From assembly GCF_039544265.1 (NCBI RefSeq), contig NZ_BAABLI010000034.1:104976-168975 (forward strand): a DNA stretch of 64,000 nucleotides. The letters are read 5' to 3'. Source of the DNA: Corallincola platygyrae (GTDB taxonomy: Bacteria; Pseudomonadota; Gammaproteobacteria; Enterobacterales; Neiellaceae). Positions 17,859 to 25,688 of this stretch are shown here, in pieces. Position 1 is the stretch's first letter. Each line of letters opens with the position of its first letter. The notes below the pieces were generated by a model. It searched no databases and was not told the DNA's origin. It saw only the letters and a program-made list of their open reading frames with translations. The translations under genes were made by a program, and so were the position numbers.

Positions 17859-18385
17859 TGATGATTTACCTGATGGAGCTTTGGGAATCTGTCAGGAACT
17901 TCATCGCTACTGGCGGTGACGTCCTCTGGATCGTTGCGGCCGCGCTCTTCCTAATGTGGGTACTGATGATCGAAAGATACTGGTTCCTTTACGTCGAGTT
18001 TCCTCGCGTTCGTAAACAAATTGTTTCGGACTGGGATTCTCGCGCGGATACCACATCTTGGTACGCACACAGGATCCGTGAGGCCTGGATTTCCGAAGCG
18101 GCTGAAAAGCTGAACGCTCGCATGCTGTTAATCAAAACCCTGGTGGCCGTATGTCCACTGATCGGGTTGTTGGGTACTGTTACCGGTATGATCGCTGTAT
18201 TTGAAATTATGGCGGTACAAGGGACAGGTAACCCACGTTTGATGGCATCAGGTATCTCTATGGCAACCGTACCGACTATGGCGGGCATGGTTGCTGCATT
18301 ATCAGGCGTATTTTTTAGTTCACGCCTGGAGGCCAAAGTAAAAGTGGCCAAAGAGAGCTTGATTGACAGCTTGCCGCATCATTAA
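17858..18385 (+). CDS. exbB: ExbB-like proton-channel subunit
   Basis: A 175-residue inner-membrane protein with three helices and no large N-terminal extension. The channel motif PLIGLLGTVTGMIAVF lies at about residues 100-115, and the third helix is GISMATVPTMAGMVAALSGVFF. With ExbD it converts proton-motive force to mechanical work on TonB. The TAATG overlap with ttpC couples translation; a second Met one codon later is an alternative start. Confidence 0.93.
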   Translation: MMIYLMELWESVRNFIATGGDVLWIVAAALFLMWVLMIERYWFLYVEFPRVRKQIVSDWDSRADTTSWYAHRIREAWISEAAEKLNARMLLIKTLVAVCPLIGLLGTVTGMIAVFEIMAVQGTGNPRLMASGISMATVPTMAGMVAALSGVFFSSRLEAKVKVAKESLIDSLPHH

Positions 18386-18399
18386 AGAGAGATTTTGAG

Positions 18400-18801
18400 A
18401 TGGCACGTAAACATAGAAGCCAAGAAGAAGAAGCTGGTATTGATATGACGCCGATGCTCGACATCGTGTTCATCATGCTTATCTTCTTCATTGTTACTAC
18501 CTCTTTTGTGAAAGAAGCGGGTATTGAAGTTCTTCGTCCTAAGGCGAGTACTGCAAGCAAACAGAAAAATGCCAACATCTTTATTGCCGTCCGTGAAAAC
18601 GGCGAAATTTGGATGGATAAGCGTATGGTTGACGTGGAGCGCGTAGGCGCGAACATCGAACGTATGCTGGCTGAACAGCCTACTGACACTGTAGTGATCC
18701 AAGCCGACGTTGAAGCTAAACACGGCGTTGTTGTGAAGGTCATGGATCAGATTAAGCAGGCGGGTATCGACAAGATATCGGTTGCCGCGGAGAACAACTA
18801 A
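18400..18801 (+). CDS. exbD: ExbD-like biopolymer transport protein
   Basis: A 133-residue protein with a short cytoplasmic N-terminus, one membrane helix and a periplasmic domain. The helix carries the essential acidic residue D21 in MTPMLDIVFIMLIFF, the proton-pathway Asp of the ExbD/TolR family. The start has a GAGAGA-type ribosome site 14 bp after exbB. It pairs with the adjacent ExbB and TonB. Confidence 0.95.
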   Translation: MARKHRSQEEEAGIDMTPMLDIVFIMLIFFIVTTSFVKEAGIEVLRPKASTASKQKNANIFIAVRENGEIWMDKRMVDVERVGANIERMLAEQPTDTVVIQADVEAKHGVVVKVMDQIKQAGIDKISVAAENN

Positions 18802-18803
18802 CT

Positions 18804-19421
18804 ATGGTACGGTTACTGATTTCCCTGTTATTGGGCGTAGCCGTCACCTTCGGTCTGTTCGTATTTATGGCCGCCCTGATTGGTGGGGGGCCAAAGCGGC
18901 ACGAAGCGGGTGCGCCAACACCCGTGATCGATATTGTGATGGACAAGCCTAAGTCGGCTGTGCAGGAGCGTCGTCGCGTTCCACCTCCGCCGCCGCCTCC
19001 GCCAAAGCAGCCGCCTAAGGCGCCTCCGGTGGAACCAGATCCGGTTGATAATTCAGCCCCTGGTATTTCATTGGACGTACCTGCTGTCGACATTTCGTCA
19101 GACTCTGGTGGTATGGGTAGCCCTGGGGTACTCAAGAAGGAAGGTGACGCTACTCCTAAAGTGCGTATTCCACCTGACTATCCAGCGAAGGCTGCTCGAG
19201 ATGGCATCGAAGGTTGGGTTAAGCTTCGATTCACTATCGGCACTGATGGCCGCCCGAAAGATATTAAGGTGATAGATGCTGAGCCGAGGCGCGTGTTTGA
19301 TAAAAACGCTAAGCGTGCTTTGCGTAAGTGGGTATATGATCCTAAATTCGAAGACGGAAAGGCAGTTGAGCAACCTGGTATAGTTGTGCAGCTTGACTTC
19401 TCTCTTGATGGAGGCAACTGA
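18804..19421 (+). CDS. tonB: TonB energy-transducing protein
   Basis: A 205-residue TonB. An N-terminal membrane anchor (about 3-27) is followed by a short proline-rich span (RRVPPPPPPPPKQPPKAPP, 57-75) and a C-terminal TonB domain. The latter has YPAKAARDGIEGWVKLRF and the closing ALRKWVYDPKFEDGKAVEQPGIVVQLDF. The rigid linker is short compared with E. coli TonB, fitting the idea that TtpC extends the complex. The start follows the exbD stop by 2 bp, and TGATG overlaps the TPR gene. Confidence 0.95.
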   Translation: MVRLLISLLLGVAVTFGLFVFMAALIGGGPKRHEAGAPTPVIDIVMDKPKSAVQERRRVPPPPPPPPKQPPKAPPVEPDPVDNSAPGISLDVPAVDISSDSGGMGSPGVLKKEGDATPKVRIPPDYPAKAARDGIEGWVKLRFTIGTDGRPKDIKVIDAEPRRVFDKNAKRALRKWVYDPKFEDGKAVEQPGIVVQLDFSLDGGN

Positions 19422-20704
19422 TGCATATTAAGAAAAATTTTGTTCTTGGTATTGCCTTAGCTACTGCCGTTGCCATTGGGTATGTTCCCAGCTTTGACGC
19501 AGCTGCTGCTGACAATAAAAAAGACCCTGTGGCTGAGAAGCATAAAAAGCGGAAAACTCAGCTACTGTCTCCAACTGTCGGCAAAAAAGTTACTAGAGCA
19601 TTCGAAGCTTTTTCCGAGAATAACGATATCCCGGCAGCGATTGAAATCCTGCTCGATGTCAAAAAGAAAGCAAGCAAGTCGTATGACAAGGCCTATATTG
19701 ACCGTTTCTTAGGTAATATGTACGCCTTACAGGAAGGTCAGGCGGGTAAAGCCGTTGAGCTGTTGAAGGCGGCAGTAGCACCTGACATTTTGAATACGGC
19801 AGAACAGGCTCAAACGCTAAGGCTTTTGGCTGACTTGCAAATGCAGACTGAGAAGTATGCAGATGCTATCGCTTCTTATGACGCGTGGATGGAGTTCACC
19901 GGTAAAGAAGAAACTGCCGTGTACCTGCGTAAGGCACAGGCTTACTATCAGATCGGTCGCTTTTCTGACATGATTGCACCAATCGATAGAGCCATTGCAG
20001 TTTCTGAAAAGCCTGAGAAAAATGCATACGTGTTGAAGCTTTCTTCTTATTATGAGCAGAAAGATTTCAAGAGCAGCGTGAGAGTGCTTGAGCAACTGGT
20101 CAATATCTTTCCTGAAGATAAGCGCTGGTGGGCTCAGTTAGGTATGTTCTACATGATGGTTGATGAGTACGAAAAAGCACTCTCAACCATGGAGTTAGCG
20201 TACAAGCAAAACTATTTGGAAAAGCCTAACGAGATTAAAGCCCTTGCACAATTGTATGCAACCAACGGCATGCCATACAAATCTGCGCAGATCCAAGAGA
20301 AATATTTGAGCTCTGGTTTGCTTGAGAAAGATGAGCAAAGCTTGTCCGTTCTTGCAAACACTTGGCATTCAGCGAAAGAGATCAAAAAAGCAGCTGAATA
20401 TTATCAAGCGGTGGCAGAGTTGACTGGTGATCCGAGTTACTGGCGTAAGCTGGCTAACTTGCACCTGCAAAGCCAAGCATATGGTGATGCGGCTGTTGCC
20501 TATGAGAAGGCGCTTGAACTGGGAGCTAAGAACCCCGGTCGAATCTACATGAGCTTGGTGGAAGCCTATTTGTATAAAGGCGACTATCGTAAAGCTTATG
20601 CAAGCGTACTCAAGGCCAAGGAGTATCCCAAGACTAAGAAGTCAGCAACAAGCTGGACGGCTTATATTCGGGAAAAAGCTGGTCGAAACGGCGTTAAGCT
20701 CTAA
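19421..20704 (+). CDS. TPR-repeat exported protein of the TonB operon
   Basis: The 427-residue protein has a signal peptide (ending near FDAAAAD) and about eight tetratricopeptide-like helical repeats across residues 50-410 (for example AEYYQAVAELTGDPSYWRKLANL and DAAVAYEKALELGAKNPGRIY). TPR proteins close TtpC-TonB operons in related bacteria and probably act in the periplasm as a scaffold. It overlaps tonB by one base (TGATG) and is followed by a strong terminator, so it is the last operon gene. Confidence 0.88.
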   Translation: MHIKKNFVLGIALATAVAIGYVPSFDAAAADNKKDPVAEKHKKRKTQLLSPTVGKKVTRAFEAFSENNDIPAAIEILLDVKKKASKSYDKAYIDRFLGNMYALQEGQAGKAVELLKAAVAPDILNTAEQAQTLRLLADLQMQTEKYADAIASYDAWMEFTGKEETAVYLRKAQAYYQIGRFSDMIAPIDRAIAVSEKPEKNAYVLKLSSYYEQKDFKSSVRVLEQLVNIFPEDKRWWAQLGMFYMMVDEYEKALSTMELAYKQNYLEKPNEIKALAQLYATNGMPYKSAQIQEKYLSSGLLEKDEQSLSVLANTWHSAKEIKKAAEYYQAVAELTGDPSYWRKLANLHLQSQAYGDAAVAYEKALELGAKNPGRIYMSLVEAYLYKGDYRKAYASVLKAKEYPKTKKSATSWTAYIREKAGRNGVKL

Positions 20705-20705
20705 C

Positions 20706-20737
20706 AAAAAACGGCTTCTTCGGAAGCCGTTTTTTTA
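20706..20737 (+). terminator. Terminator of the TtpC-TonB operon
   Basis: Stem AACGGCTTC/GAAGCCGTT closed by a TTCG tetraloop, preceded by A6 and followed by T7. Confidence 0.93.
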
Positions 20738-20878
20738 TTGTAAATGTTAAGTAAGCAACACATGCGCTATCAGTGTGATGGCTTTCAATTAGTTTTGAAG
20801 ATTCGAACCATCCACTACTGACAATTGGTACTATCCATTTCCACTCTCAGCCTCCTTAAGTTAGGTTAGGAATTATTA

Positions 20879-22663
20879 ATGAAACGCCTTGTCGCTATGC
20901 TACCGATGGTAGCTTTGATGGCCTGTCAGCCTGTTGAAGAGGAGCAGGTAAGCCCCTCCGGTACTCCAGATGAGCAGGTTGTCGCGCTCGTCGATAGTTA
21001 CATGCAAAAGCGACTGTCGCTTGACCCGCTGTATGCCCCCTATTTAGGGAACTTCGAGTACAACCATGTGCTGGGTAATGATCTGACTGAGGAATACCTC
21101 AAAGGGCGGCACGAGCTCAATAGTGGTTATCAGGACAAGGCTGAGTCAATAGACCGCGATTCTCTGTCTGCCGCTCGCCAACTGACGCTTGATATCTTTT
21201 TATATGACAGGCAGATAGATCTGGTTGATGAAACCTTTCCCCAGCGTTTTATGCCTTTAAATCAGTTCTATTCCAGATACAGCACTTTTTTGCAACTCGG
21301 CAGTGGGGAGTCCGCTCAGCCATTCAGAGATGAGACTGATTATCGTGCCTTTATGTCCAGAATGGATGGCTTTGCCGCCTGGGTAGATAGTGCTATTTCA
21401 AGAATGCGAGAAGGTGCAGAAAGTAAGGTTGTGTTACCTAAAGTGCTCGCTGAGCGTGTCATTGAACAGTTAGATGCGCAACTGGTCGAAGGGCCAACAC
21501 AAAGCCCACTCTACGGTCCTCTGAAAAACGCACCTGCCGGCCTAAGCGATGCTGTGAAATTGGAATATGAGATCAAAATCGCTCAGGTGGCGTTGCCTGC
21601 ATTTAAACGACTACGAGACTTTATGGTCAATGAATACATCGCACAAGCCAGAGGGTCTGACGGCATGTGGGATCTGCCGAACGGTAGGTTGTGGTACCAG
21701 CACCTGTCTAACGTGCATACCACCACTGCACTGCCAGTAAACGAGATTCATTTTATTGGATTGCGCGAGGTCGAACGCATCAGAAGTGAGATGAATGAGG
21801 TAAGAGAGCGAGTGGGTTTTGAAGGAACGCTGGAAGCCTTCTTTGAACATCTATCGTCAGAGCCTAGATTTTTCTTTGAATCATCAGCGGGTTTGGTTGA
21901 TGGCTATGAAGGACTGAAAGGGACTATCAACGCTGTTTTACCTGACTATTTTGATGCCATGCCCGCGACGGACTATTACGTCAAAGCTGTAGAACCCTAC
22001 AGGGAGAAGTCTGCTGCCGGTGCGAGCTATGAGCCTGGCGCTCCCGATGGCAGTCGTCCTGGTATTTTCTATATCAATACCTATAACCTCAAAGCACAAC
22101 CCAAGTGGGGCATGACAACACTGTCGTTGCACGAGGCCGCACCTGGACACCATTTCCAAATAACCATTCAGCAAGAGTTAGAGTCATTACCTGATTACCA
22201 GCGATTCAGCAGTGCAACCGCGTTTGTTGAAGGCTGGGCTTTGTATGCGGAGTACCTTGGCGTTGAAATGGGATTATTTGAAGACCCTTATCAATACTTT
22301 GGCAAGCTAAGCGATGAGATGCTAAGAGCGATGCGCTTAGTTGTGGATACGGGGATACATGCCAAAGGTTGGAGTAGGGAGCAGGCTATCCAATATATGC
22401 TGGACAACTCAGCAATGGCCGAGACAGATGTTGTTGCTGAGGTAGAGCGCTATATGGCGATCCCGGGGCAGGCTCTGTCATACAAAGTAGGCCAGTTGAA
22501 GATCATAGAACTCCGTCAGCGTGCCGAAAAAGCCCTCGGAGATAAGTTTGATATCAAGCAGTTCCATAATCAGGTATTACTTGATGGTAGTTTGCCTCTG
22601 TCGGTACTGGAAGCAAAAATCGACCTCTGGATTACCAGCCGAGCGCAAGCTTCGTCGCTCTAG
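20879..22663 (+). CDS. DUF885 family lipoprotein (putative metal-dependent hydrolase)
   Basis: The 594-residue protein starts with a lipoprotein signal (lipobox LMAC at residues 13-16), so it is membrane-anchored. The rest matches DUF885. The metal-binding-type motif LHEAAPGHHFQI is at about residues 419-430, and VEGWALYAEYLG at about 449-460 carries the downstream Glu. The family is related to zinc metallopeptidases and is thought to act on peptides, but the substrate is not established. It is a single-gene unit ending at a GAAA-loop terminator shared with the converging DksA-like gene. Confidence 0.9.
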   Translation: MKRLVAMLPMVALMACQPVEEEQVSPSGTPDEQVVALVDSYMQKRLSLDPLYAPYLGNFEYNHVLGNDLTEEYLKGRHELNSGYQDKAESIDRDSLSAARQLTLDIFLYDRQIDLVDETFPQRFMPLNQFYSRYSTFLQLGSGESAQPFRDETDYRAFMSRMDGFAAWVDSAISRMREGAESKVVLPKVLAERVIEQLDAQLVEGPTQSPLYGPLKNAPAGLSDAVKLEYEIKIAQVALPAFKRLRDFMVNEYIAQARGSDGMWDLPNGRLWYQHLSNVHTTTALPVNEIHFIGLREVERIRSEMNEVRERVGFEGTLEAFFEHLSSEPRFFFESSAGLVDGYEGLKGTINAVLPDYFDAMPATDYYVKAVEPYREKSAAGASYEPGAPDGSRPGIFYINTYNLKAQPKWGMTTLSLHEAAPGHHFQITIQQELESLPDYQRFSSATAFVEGWALYAEYLGVEMGLFEDPYQYFGKLSDEMLRAMRLVVDTGIHAKGWSREQAIQYMLDNSAMAETDVVAEVERYMAIPGQALSYKVGQLKIIELRQRAEKALGDKFDIKQFHNQVLLDGSLPLSVLEAKIDLWITSRAQASSL

Positions 22664-22696
22664 CGCACCCGCGTCATGCAATTCATCCCTGAATAT

Positions 22697-22723
22697 AAAA
22701 AAAGCCCCGAAAGGGGCTTTTTT
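22697..22723. terminator. Bidirectional terminator
   Basis: AGCCCC-GAAA-GGGGCT stem-loop with A tract on the left and T tract on the right, between the convergent DUF885 and DksA-like genes. It overlaps the last bases of the latter. Confidence 0.92.
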
Positions 22724-23114
22724 ACAACCAGACGCGTTTGCTACTGGCAGATAATTGTTTGTACCTGGCTTCACAAACGCCGCAACGCTGCTGTGAAGGA
22801 TCCTGGAGCAAACGCTCGAGCGAGATCGGGCTTTCGCAATCAGAGCAAATGCCGTAAAGGCCTAGCTCAATCTGCTCTTGAGCAGCAGCGATGCGCTCAA
22901 GTTGACGACGTGTTTGGAACGACTCGTTGTCACTGTACTGGTTTAATATTTCAATCCAACCTTCAACTGAGTTGGGCAGATCGGTATCGCCATTGGCTAC
23001 CATGGCGTGAGAAGAGCTATAGATCTCTCTCGCTTCTCTACAAAGTGAGGCAGCCTGTTGCGACAGCATTTCTTCAAACTTGCTTTGCTGTTGTTTGGTC
23101 AGTGGGCTACACAT
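22722..23114 (-). CDS. TraR/DksA family zinc-finger protein
   Basis: A 130-residue protein whose C-terminal third carries a four-cysteine zinc finger (C90, C93, C111, C114: GICSDCESP ... QRCGVCEARY). It follows an N-terminal coiled coil (about 5-85). This is the DksA/TraR layout, in which the coiled coil enters the RNA polymerase secondary channel. It is shorter and clearly different from canonical DksA, so it is probably an accessory paralogue. The coiled-coil tip residues (NGDTDLPNS) do not match the DksA DxxDxA motif exactly, so its activity on polymerase is open. Confidence 0.85.
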   Translation of the reverse strand: MCSPLTKQQQSKFEEMLSQQAASLCREAREIYSSSHAMVANGDTDLPNSVEGWIEILNQYSDNESFQTRRQLERIAAAQEQIELGLYGICSDCESPISLERLLQDPSQQRCGVCEARYKQLSASSKRVWL

Positions 23115-23209
23115 GAAAGCTACCGTTATTACCTTGTTATAAATACAAAATGTGATGTATGTATCATAGGTAAGCGATAGAGTTGTCCGAATGACTTAAA
23201 TCAAATGCG

Positions 23210-24157
23210 CTACTGTTGCCAAAGAACTCTGATGATTTCTTGATCTGACTTCAGTGTTCTTACATTTTGAAACGCTTGTTCCGCCTCAATATGGCTTAAA
23301 CGCAGCTGTCCCAGCCACTGTTTTATACGGTTAGCAAAATATCCCTTGTTCCTGGAGCGCATGGTCAGGCGATAGAAGTAGCCTAATTCTGATTTGAGTT
23401 CAGGCCAGGAGATGTTTTGATGAGGCTGCCCTTCGCTGGCGCGTTTGAGCTGTTGGCCGAGATTTGGCATTCTCAGCGCGCCACGGCCCAACATCACATC
23501 GTCACAACCACTTTCAGTGCGACACGCTCGGTAATCTTCTACATTCCAAATATCACCGTTGGCGATGACTGGGATCTTCAGGTGGGACCGGATTTTACCA
23601 ATCCTCCGCCAATCCGCCGGAGGTTGATACCCTTGCGCTTTTGTTCTGCCGTGTATGGTCAAAGAGTCAGCGCCAGCGTTTTGAATTGCCAGGGCATTGT
23701 CTTCTGCCAAGTCACAGCTCTCCCAGCCCAACCTTATTTTCACTGAAAGGTGGCTGGATGCCGGGATCGCCGCTCGAACCGTTGAAACGATCGTTTCGAG
23801 TTGTTTGGTTGACTGTAATAAAACAGCACCACCCTGGCTTTTATTTACCGTTTTTGCCGGGCAGCCAAAGTTCAAGTCCACCCCCTGGGAGCCCAATTCG
23901 ATAGCCCGAACTGCATTTTCAGCAAGCAGTTCCGGATGTTGCCCCAATAATTGAATACGGACAGGCGTGCCGTTCGGGGTCTTTCCTCCCCAGTGCAATT
24001 CTGGGCAATAGCGGTAGAAAACACGCCTTGGAAGTAACCTGTCAGAAATGCGTATGAACTCGGTTAAACAGAGATCGAAGTCACCGTGCCGGGTTAAAAG
24101 GTCCCGCATTACATCGTCCATGACACCCTCCATAGGTGCCAAATGAAGCTGCATCAT
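23210..24157 (-). CDS. dusC: tRNA-dihydrouridine(16) synthase DusC
   Basis: An FMN-dependent enzyme reducing a uridine in the tRNA D-loop. APMEGVMDDVMRDLL, LCLTEFIRISDRLLP, RIQLLGQHPE, GVDLNFGCPAKTVNKSQGG (the GCP cysteine is the catalytic acid) and IPVIANGDIW match DusC rather than DusA or DusB. The 315-residue length also fits. I choose the ATG at 24157, with AAGG 6 bp upstream, over an ORF extension of 19 codons. A second Met follows immediately. Confidence 0.93.
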   Translation of the reverse strand: MMQLHLAPMEGVMDDVMRDLLTRHGDFDLCLTEFIRISDRLLPRRVFYRYCPELHWGGKTPNGTPVRIQLLGQHPELLAENAVRAIELGSQGVDLNFGCPAKTVNKSQGGAVLLQSTKQLETIVSTVRAAIPASSHLSVKIRLGWESCDLAEDNALAIQNAGADSLTIHGRTKAQGYQPPADWRRIGKIRSHLKIPVIANGDIWNVEDYRACRTESGCDDVMLGRGALRMPNLGQQLKRASEGQPHQNISWPELKSELGYFYRLTMRSRNKGYFANRIKQWLGQLRLSHIEAEQAFQNVRTLKSDQEIIRVLWQQ

Positions 24158-24379
24158 TAAAGCCTTATTCTGCGTCAAGGAGGGCAGTTTAGCGCCTAGT
24201 GCATAGGGGATCACGCATGGTGTTGATACTTGTTCTAAAATGAATTGACCAAAATCAATGAAAAAATTTGAAATAAAAATTCGAAGGGTCAGGTCTTTTC
24301 AATTACATCGGGGCTGACAACGTAACCATCGGCTCGATTAAACCTAAACACAAGTGTAGATACAAAGAAGGAAACCGTT
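24158..24379. other. Intergenic region upstream of the EGKCG peptide operon
   Basis: This 222-bp divergent gap carries dusC control leftward and the RiPP operon control rightward. AAGGAAAC precedes the precursor ATG. A possible ECF-sigma-like pair, GTAACC (24322-24327) and CTAAA (24344-24348) with 16-bp spacing, is visible but unproven. An AT-rich stretch with ATTGACCAAAATCAAT (24243-24258) could hold a sigma-70 -35 or an operator. Confidence 0.3.
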
Positions 24380-24754
24380 ATGAATAAGATTAAGCAGACT
24401 ACCGTTGCAGCAGCTCTGGGTGCCGTTGTTGTTGGTTCTTTGGCCGCTCTCCCAGCACAAGCTGAAGCGAATCCGTTTGCCGTTCAGGATCTGGTAGCCG
24501 GCTATCAGCTTGACGGTGGCGAAGGTAAATGCGGCGAAGGCAAGTGCGGCGGCGAGAAGAAAGGCAAGGAAGGCAAGTGCGGCGAAGGTAAGTGCGGCGG
24601 CGAGAAGAAAGGCAAGGAAGGCAAGTGCGGCGAAGGTAAATGCGGCGGCGAAAAGAAAGGCAAGGAAGGCAAATGCGGCGAAGGTAAGTGCGGCGGCGAA
24701 AAGAAAGGTAAAGAAGGTAAGTGTGGAGAAGGCAAGTGCGGCGGTTCTAAGTAA
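24380..24754 (+). CDS. hvfA: EGKCG-repeat RiPP precursor (bufferin / HvfA-like)
   Basis: This 124-residue peptide has a Sec signal (cleavage after AQA28), a short linker containing NPFAVQDLVAGYQL, and a core of ten EGKCG pentapeptides from residue 48 to the end. The core is built of 16-residue units (EGKCGEGKCGGEKKGK), four complete and one partial, so all ten cysteines lie in the same context. In Haemophilus HvfA and related bufferins, a DUF692/MNIO enzyme oxidises EGKCG cysteines into copper-binding groups (oxazolone/thioamide or thiooxazole). The adjacent genes here encode exactly those partners. The product is inferred to be exported and to bind copper. The start has AAGGAAAC upstream. 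Confidence 0.9.
   Translation: MNKIKQTTVAAALGAVVVGSLAALPAQAEANPFAVQDLVAGYQLDGGEGKCGEGKCGGEKKGKEGKCGEGKCGGEKKGKEGKCGEGKCGGEKKGKEGKCGEGKCGGEKKGKEGKCGEGKCGGSK
24521..24745 (+). repeat. 48-bp tandem repeat in the RiPP precursor gene
   Basis: Four complete 48-bp units start at 24521, 24569, 24617 and 24665, followed by a 33-bp partial unit at 24713-24745. Each full unit encodes EGKCGEGKCGGEKKGK. Units differ only at synonymous positions (for example GGC/GGT, AAG/AAA). The array is therefore recent or kept homogeneous and could change copy number by recombination. Confidence 0.95.
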
Positions 24755-24782
24755 TCGTCAGAAGCCTTATCACAACATCTGT

Positions 24783-24814
24783 TGCAGCCAGCTCCTGCTG
24801 GCTGCATCTATTTT
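24783..24814 (+). terminator. Hairpin between precursor and modification genes (attenuator-like)
   Basis: A perfect 10-bp stem (TGCAGCCAGC with GCTGGCTGCA) and a TCCT loop are followed by TCTATTTT, a weak T tract. It sits 28 bp after the precursor stop and 33 bp before the enzyme start. This suits partial termination that gives excess precursor transcript over enzyme. Confidence 0.65.
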
Positions 24815-24839
24815 GGGCGCACAGGAATAGGTTATTGCC

Positions 24840-25688
24840 ATGTCGAAAAATAAAGGCATTCAAGGAGCGGGTTTAGGTCTGCGCAGAGAAATGCTTGATG
24901 AACTGCTTGAATCACCACCTGCTCAAGTAGATTTCTGGGAAGTAGCGCCAGAAAACTGGATGCGTCTTGGCGGTAAGTTTGGCAAGCAATTTAGAGCACT
25001 GACCGAACGACACTCCTTCCTATGCCACGGACTCAGTCTTTCTATTGGCGCGCCAACCCCTTTAGATGTGGATTTTGTAAAAGCGGTAAAGCGGTTCATG
25101 GATGAGCACCAAATAGAAATTTACTCAGAACATTTAAGCTACTGTTCTGGTCATGGCCACATGTACGACCTACTGCCAATTCCATTTACCACTGAAGCTG
25201 CGTCATATGTCGCTGAGCGAGTAAAACAGGTACAGGATATTATTGAGCGTCCTCTTGTACTGGAAAACGTATCTTATTATGCCGCACCCGGGCAGGAACT
25301 TGCAGAAATCGATTTCATTAACCAAGTGTTAGACGAAGCGGACTGTGAATTGCTGTTAGATGTGAACAATATTTACGTTAATTCGATTAACCACAACTAC
25401 GATCCAAAGCAGTTTCTTTCCCAGCTTCCCAGCGACCGCATTCGTTATATCCACGTGGCGGGTCACTACAATGAAGCGGAAGACCTTATCGTCGATACCC
25501 ACGGCGCCGAGGTTATAGATCCGGTATGGACATTATTGGAAGAGGCATATCGCATTCACGGTGTTCATCCCACACTTCTGGAGCGAGACTTTAATATTCC
25601 TCCTATGAGTGAGCTGGTTCTGGAAGTGGACCAGATCCATTCTATTCAGCGCAAAGTGCAATCTGAGCTGGAGGCGATAAGCGCATGA
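24840..25688 (+). CDS. hvfB: DUF692 multinuclear non-heme iron oxidase (BufB/HvfB-like)
   Basis: A 282-residue TIM-barrel protein of the DUF692/MNIO family. Ligand-bearing segments are all present: FLCHGLSLSIG (His), YSEHLSYC (Glu/His), LVLENVSYY (Glu), LLDVNNIYVN (Asp/Asn), IHVAGH (His), DTHG (Asp/His) and LLERDFNIP (Glu). These enzymes use two or three irons and O2 to rearrange cysteine in a precursor peptide. Length fits the family. The gene has AGGA upstream and overlaps the next gene by 4 bp (ATGA). It follows the EGKCG precursor, which is the expected substrate. Confidence 0.94.
   Translation: MSKNKGIQGAGLGLRREMLDELLESPPAQVDFWEVAPENWMRLGGKFGKQFRALTERHSFLCHGLSLSIGAPTPLDVDFVKAVKRFMDEHQIEIYSEHLSYCSGHGHMYDLLPIPFTTEAASYVAERVKQVQDIIERPLVLENVSYYAAPGQELAEIDFINQVLDEADCELLLDVNNIYVNSINHNYDPKQFLSQLPSDRIRYIHVAGHYNEAEDLIVDTHGAEVIDPVWTLLEEAYRIHGVHPTLLERDFNIPPMSELVLEVDQIHSIQRKVQSELEAISA

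Noticed and set aside
24521..24745. CRISPR-like regular repeat
   Set aside because: Units are directly adjacent with no spacers and are in-frame coding repeats.
24505..24807. Pro/Ser/Leu repeat protein on the minus strand of the RiPP precursor
   Set aside because: It is the mirror image of the 48-bp repeat, has no ribosome site, and extends because repeats keep the frame open.
24510..24830. Ala/Lys-rich histone-like ORF in another frame of the precursor
   Set aside because: An artefact of the repeat period being a multiple of three; the signal peptide and EGKCG motifs fix the real frame.
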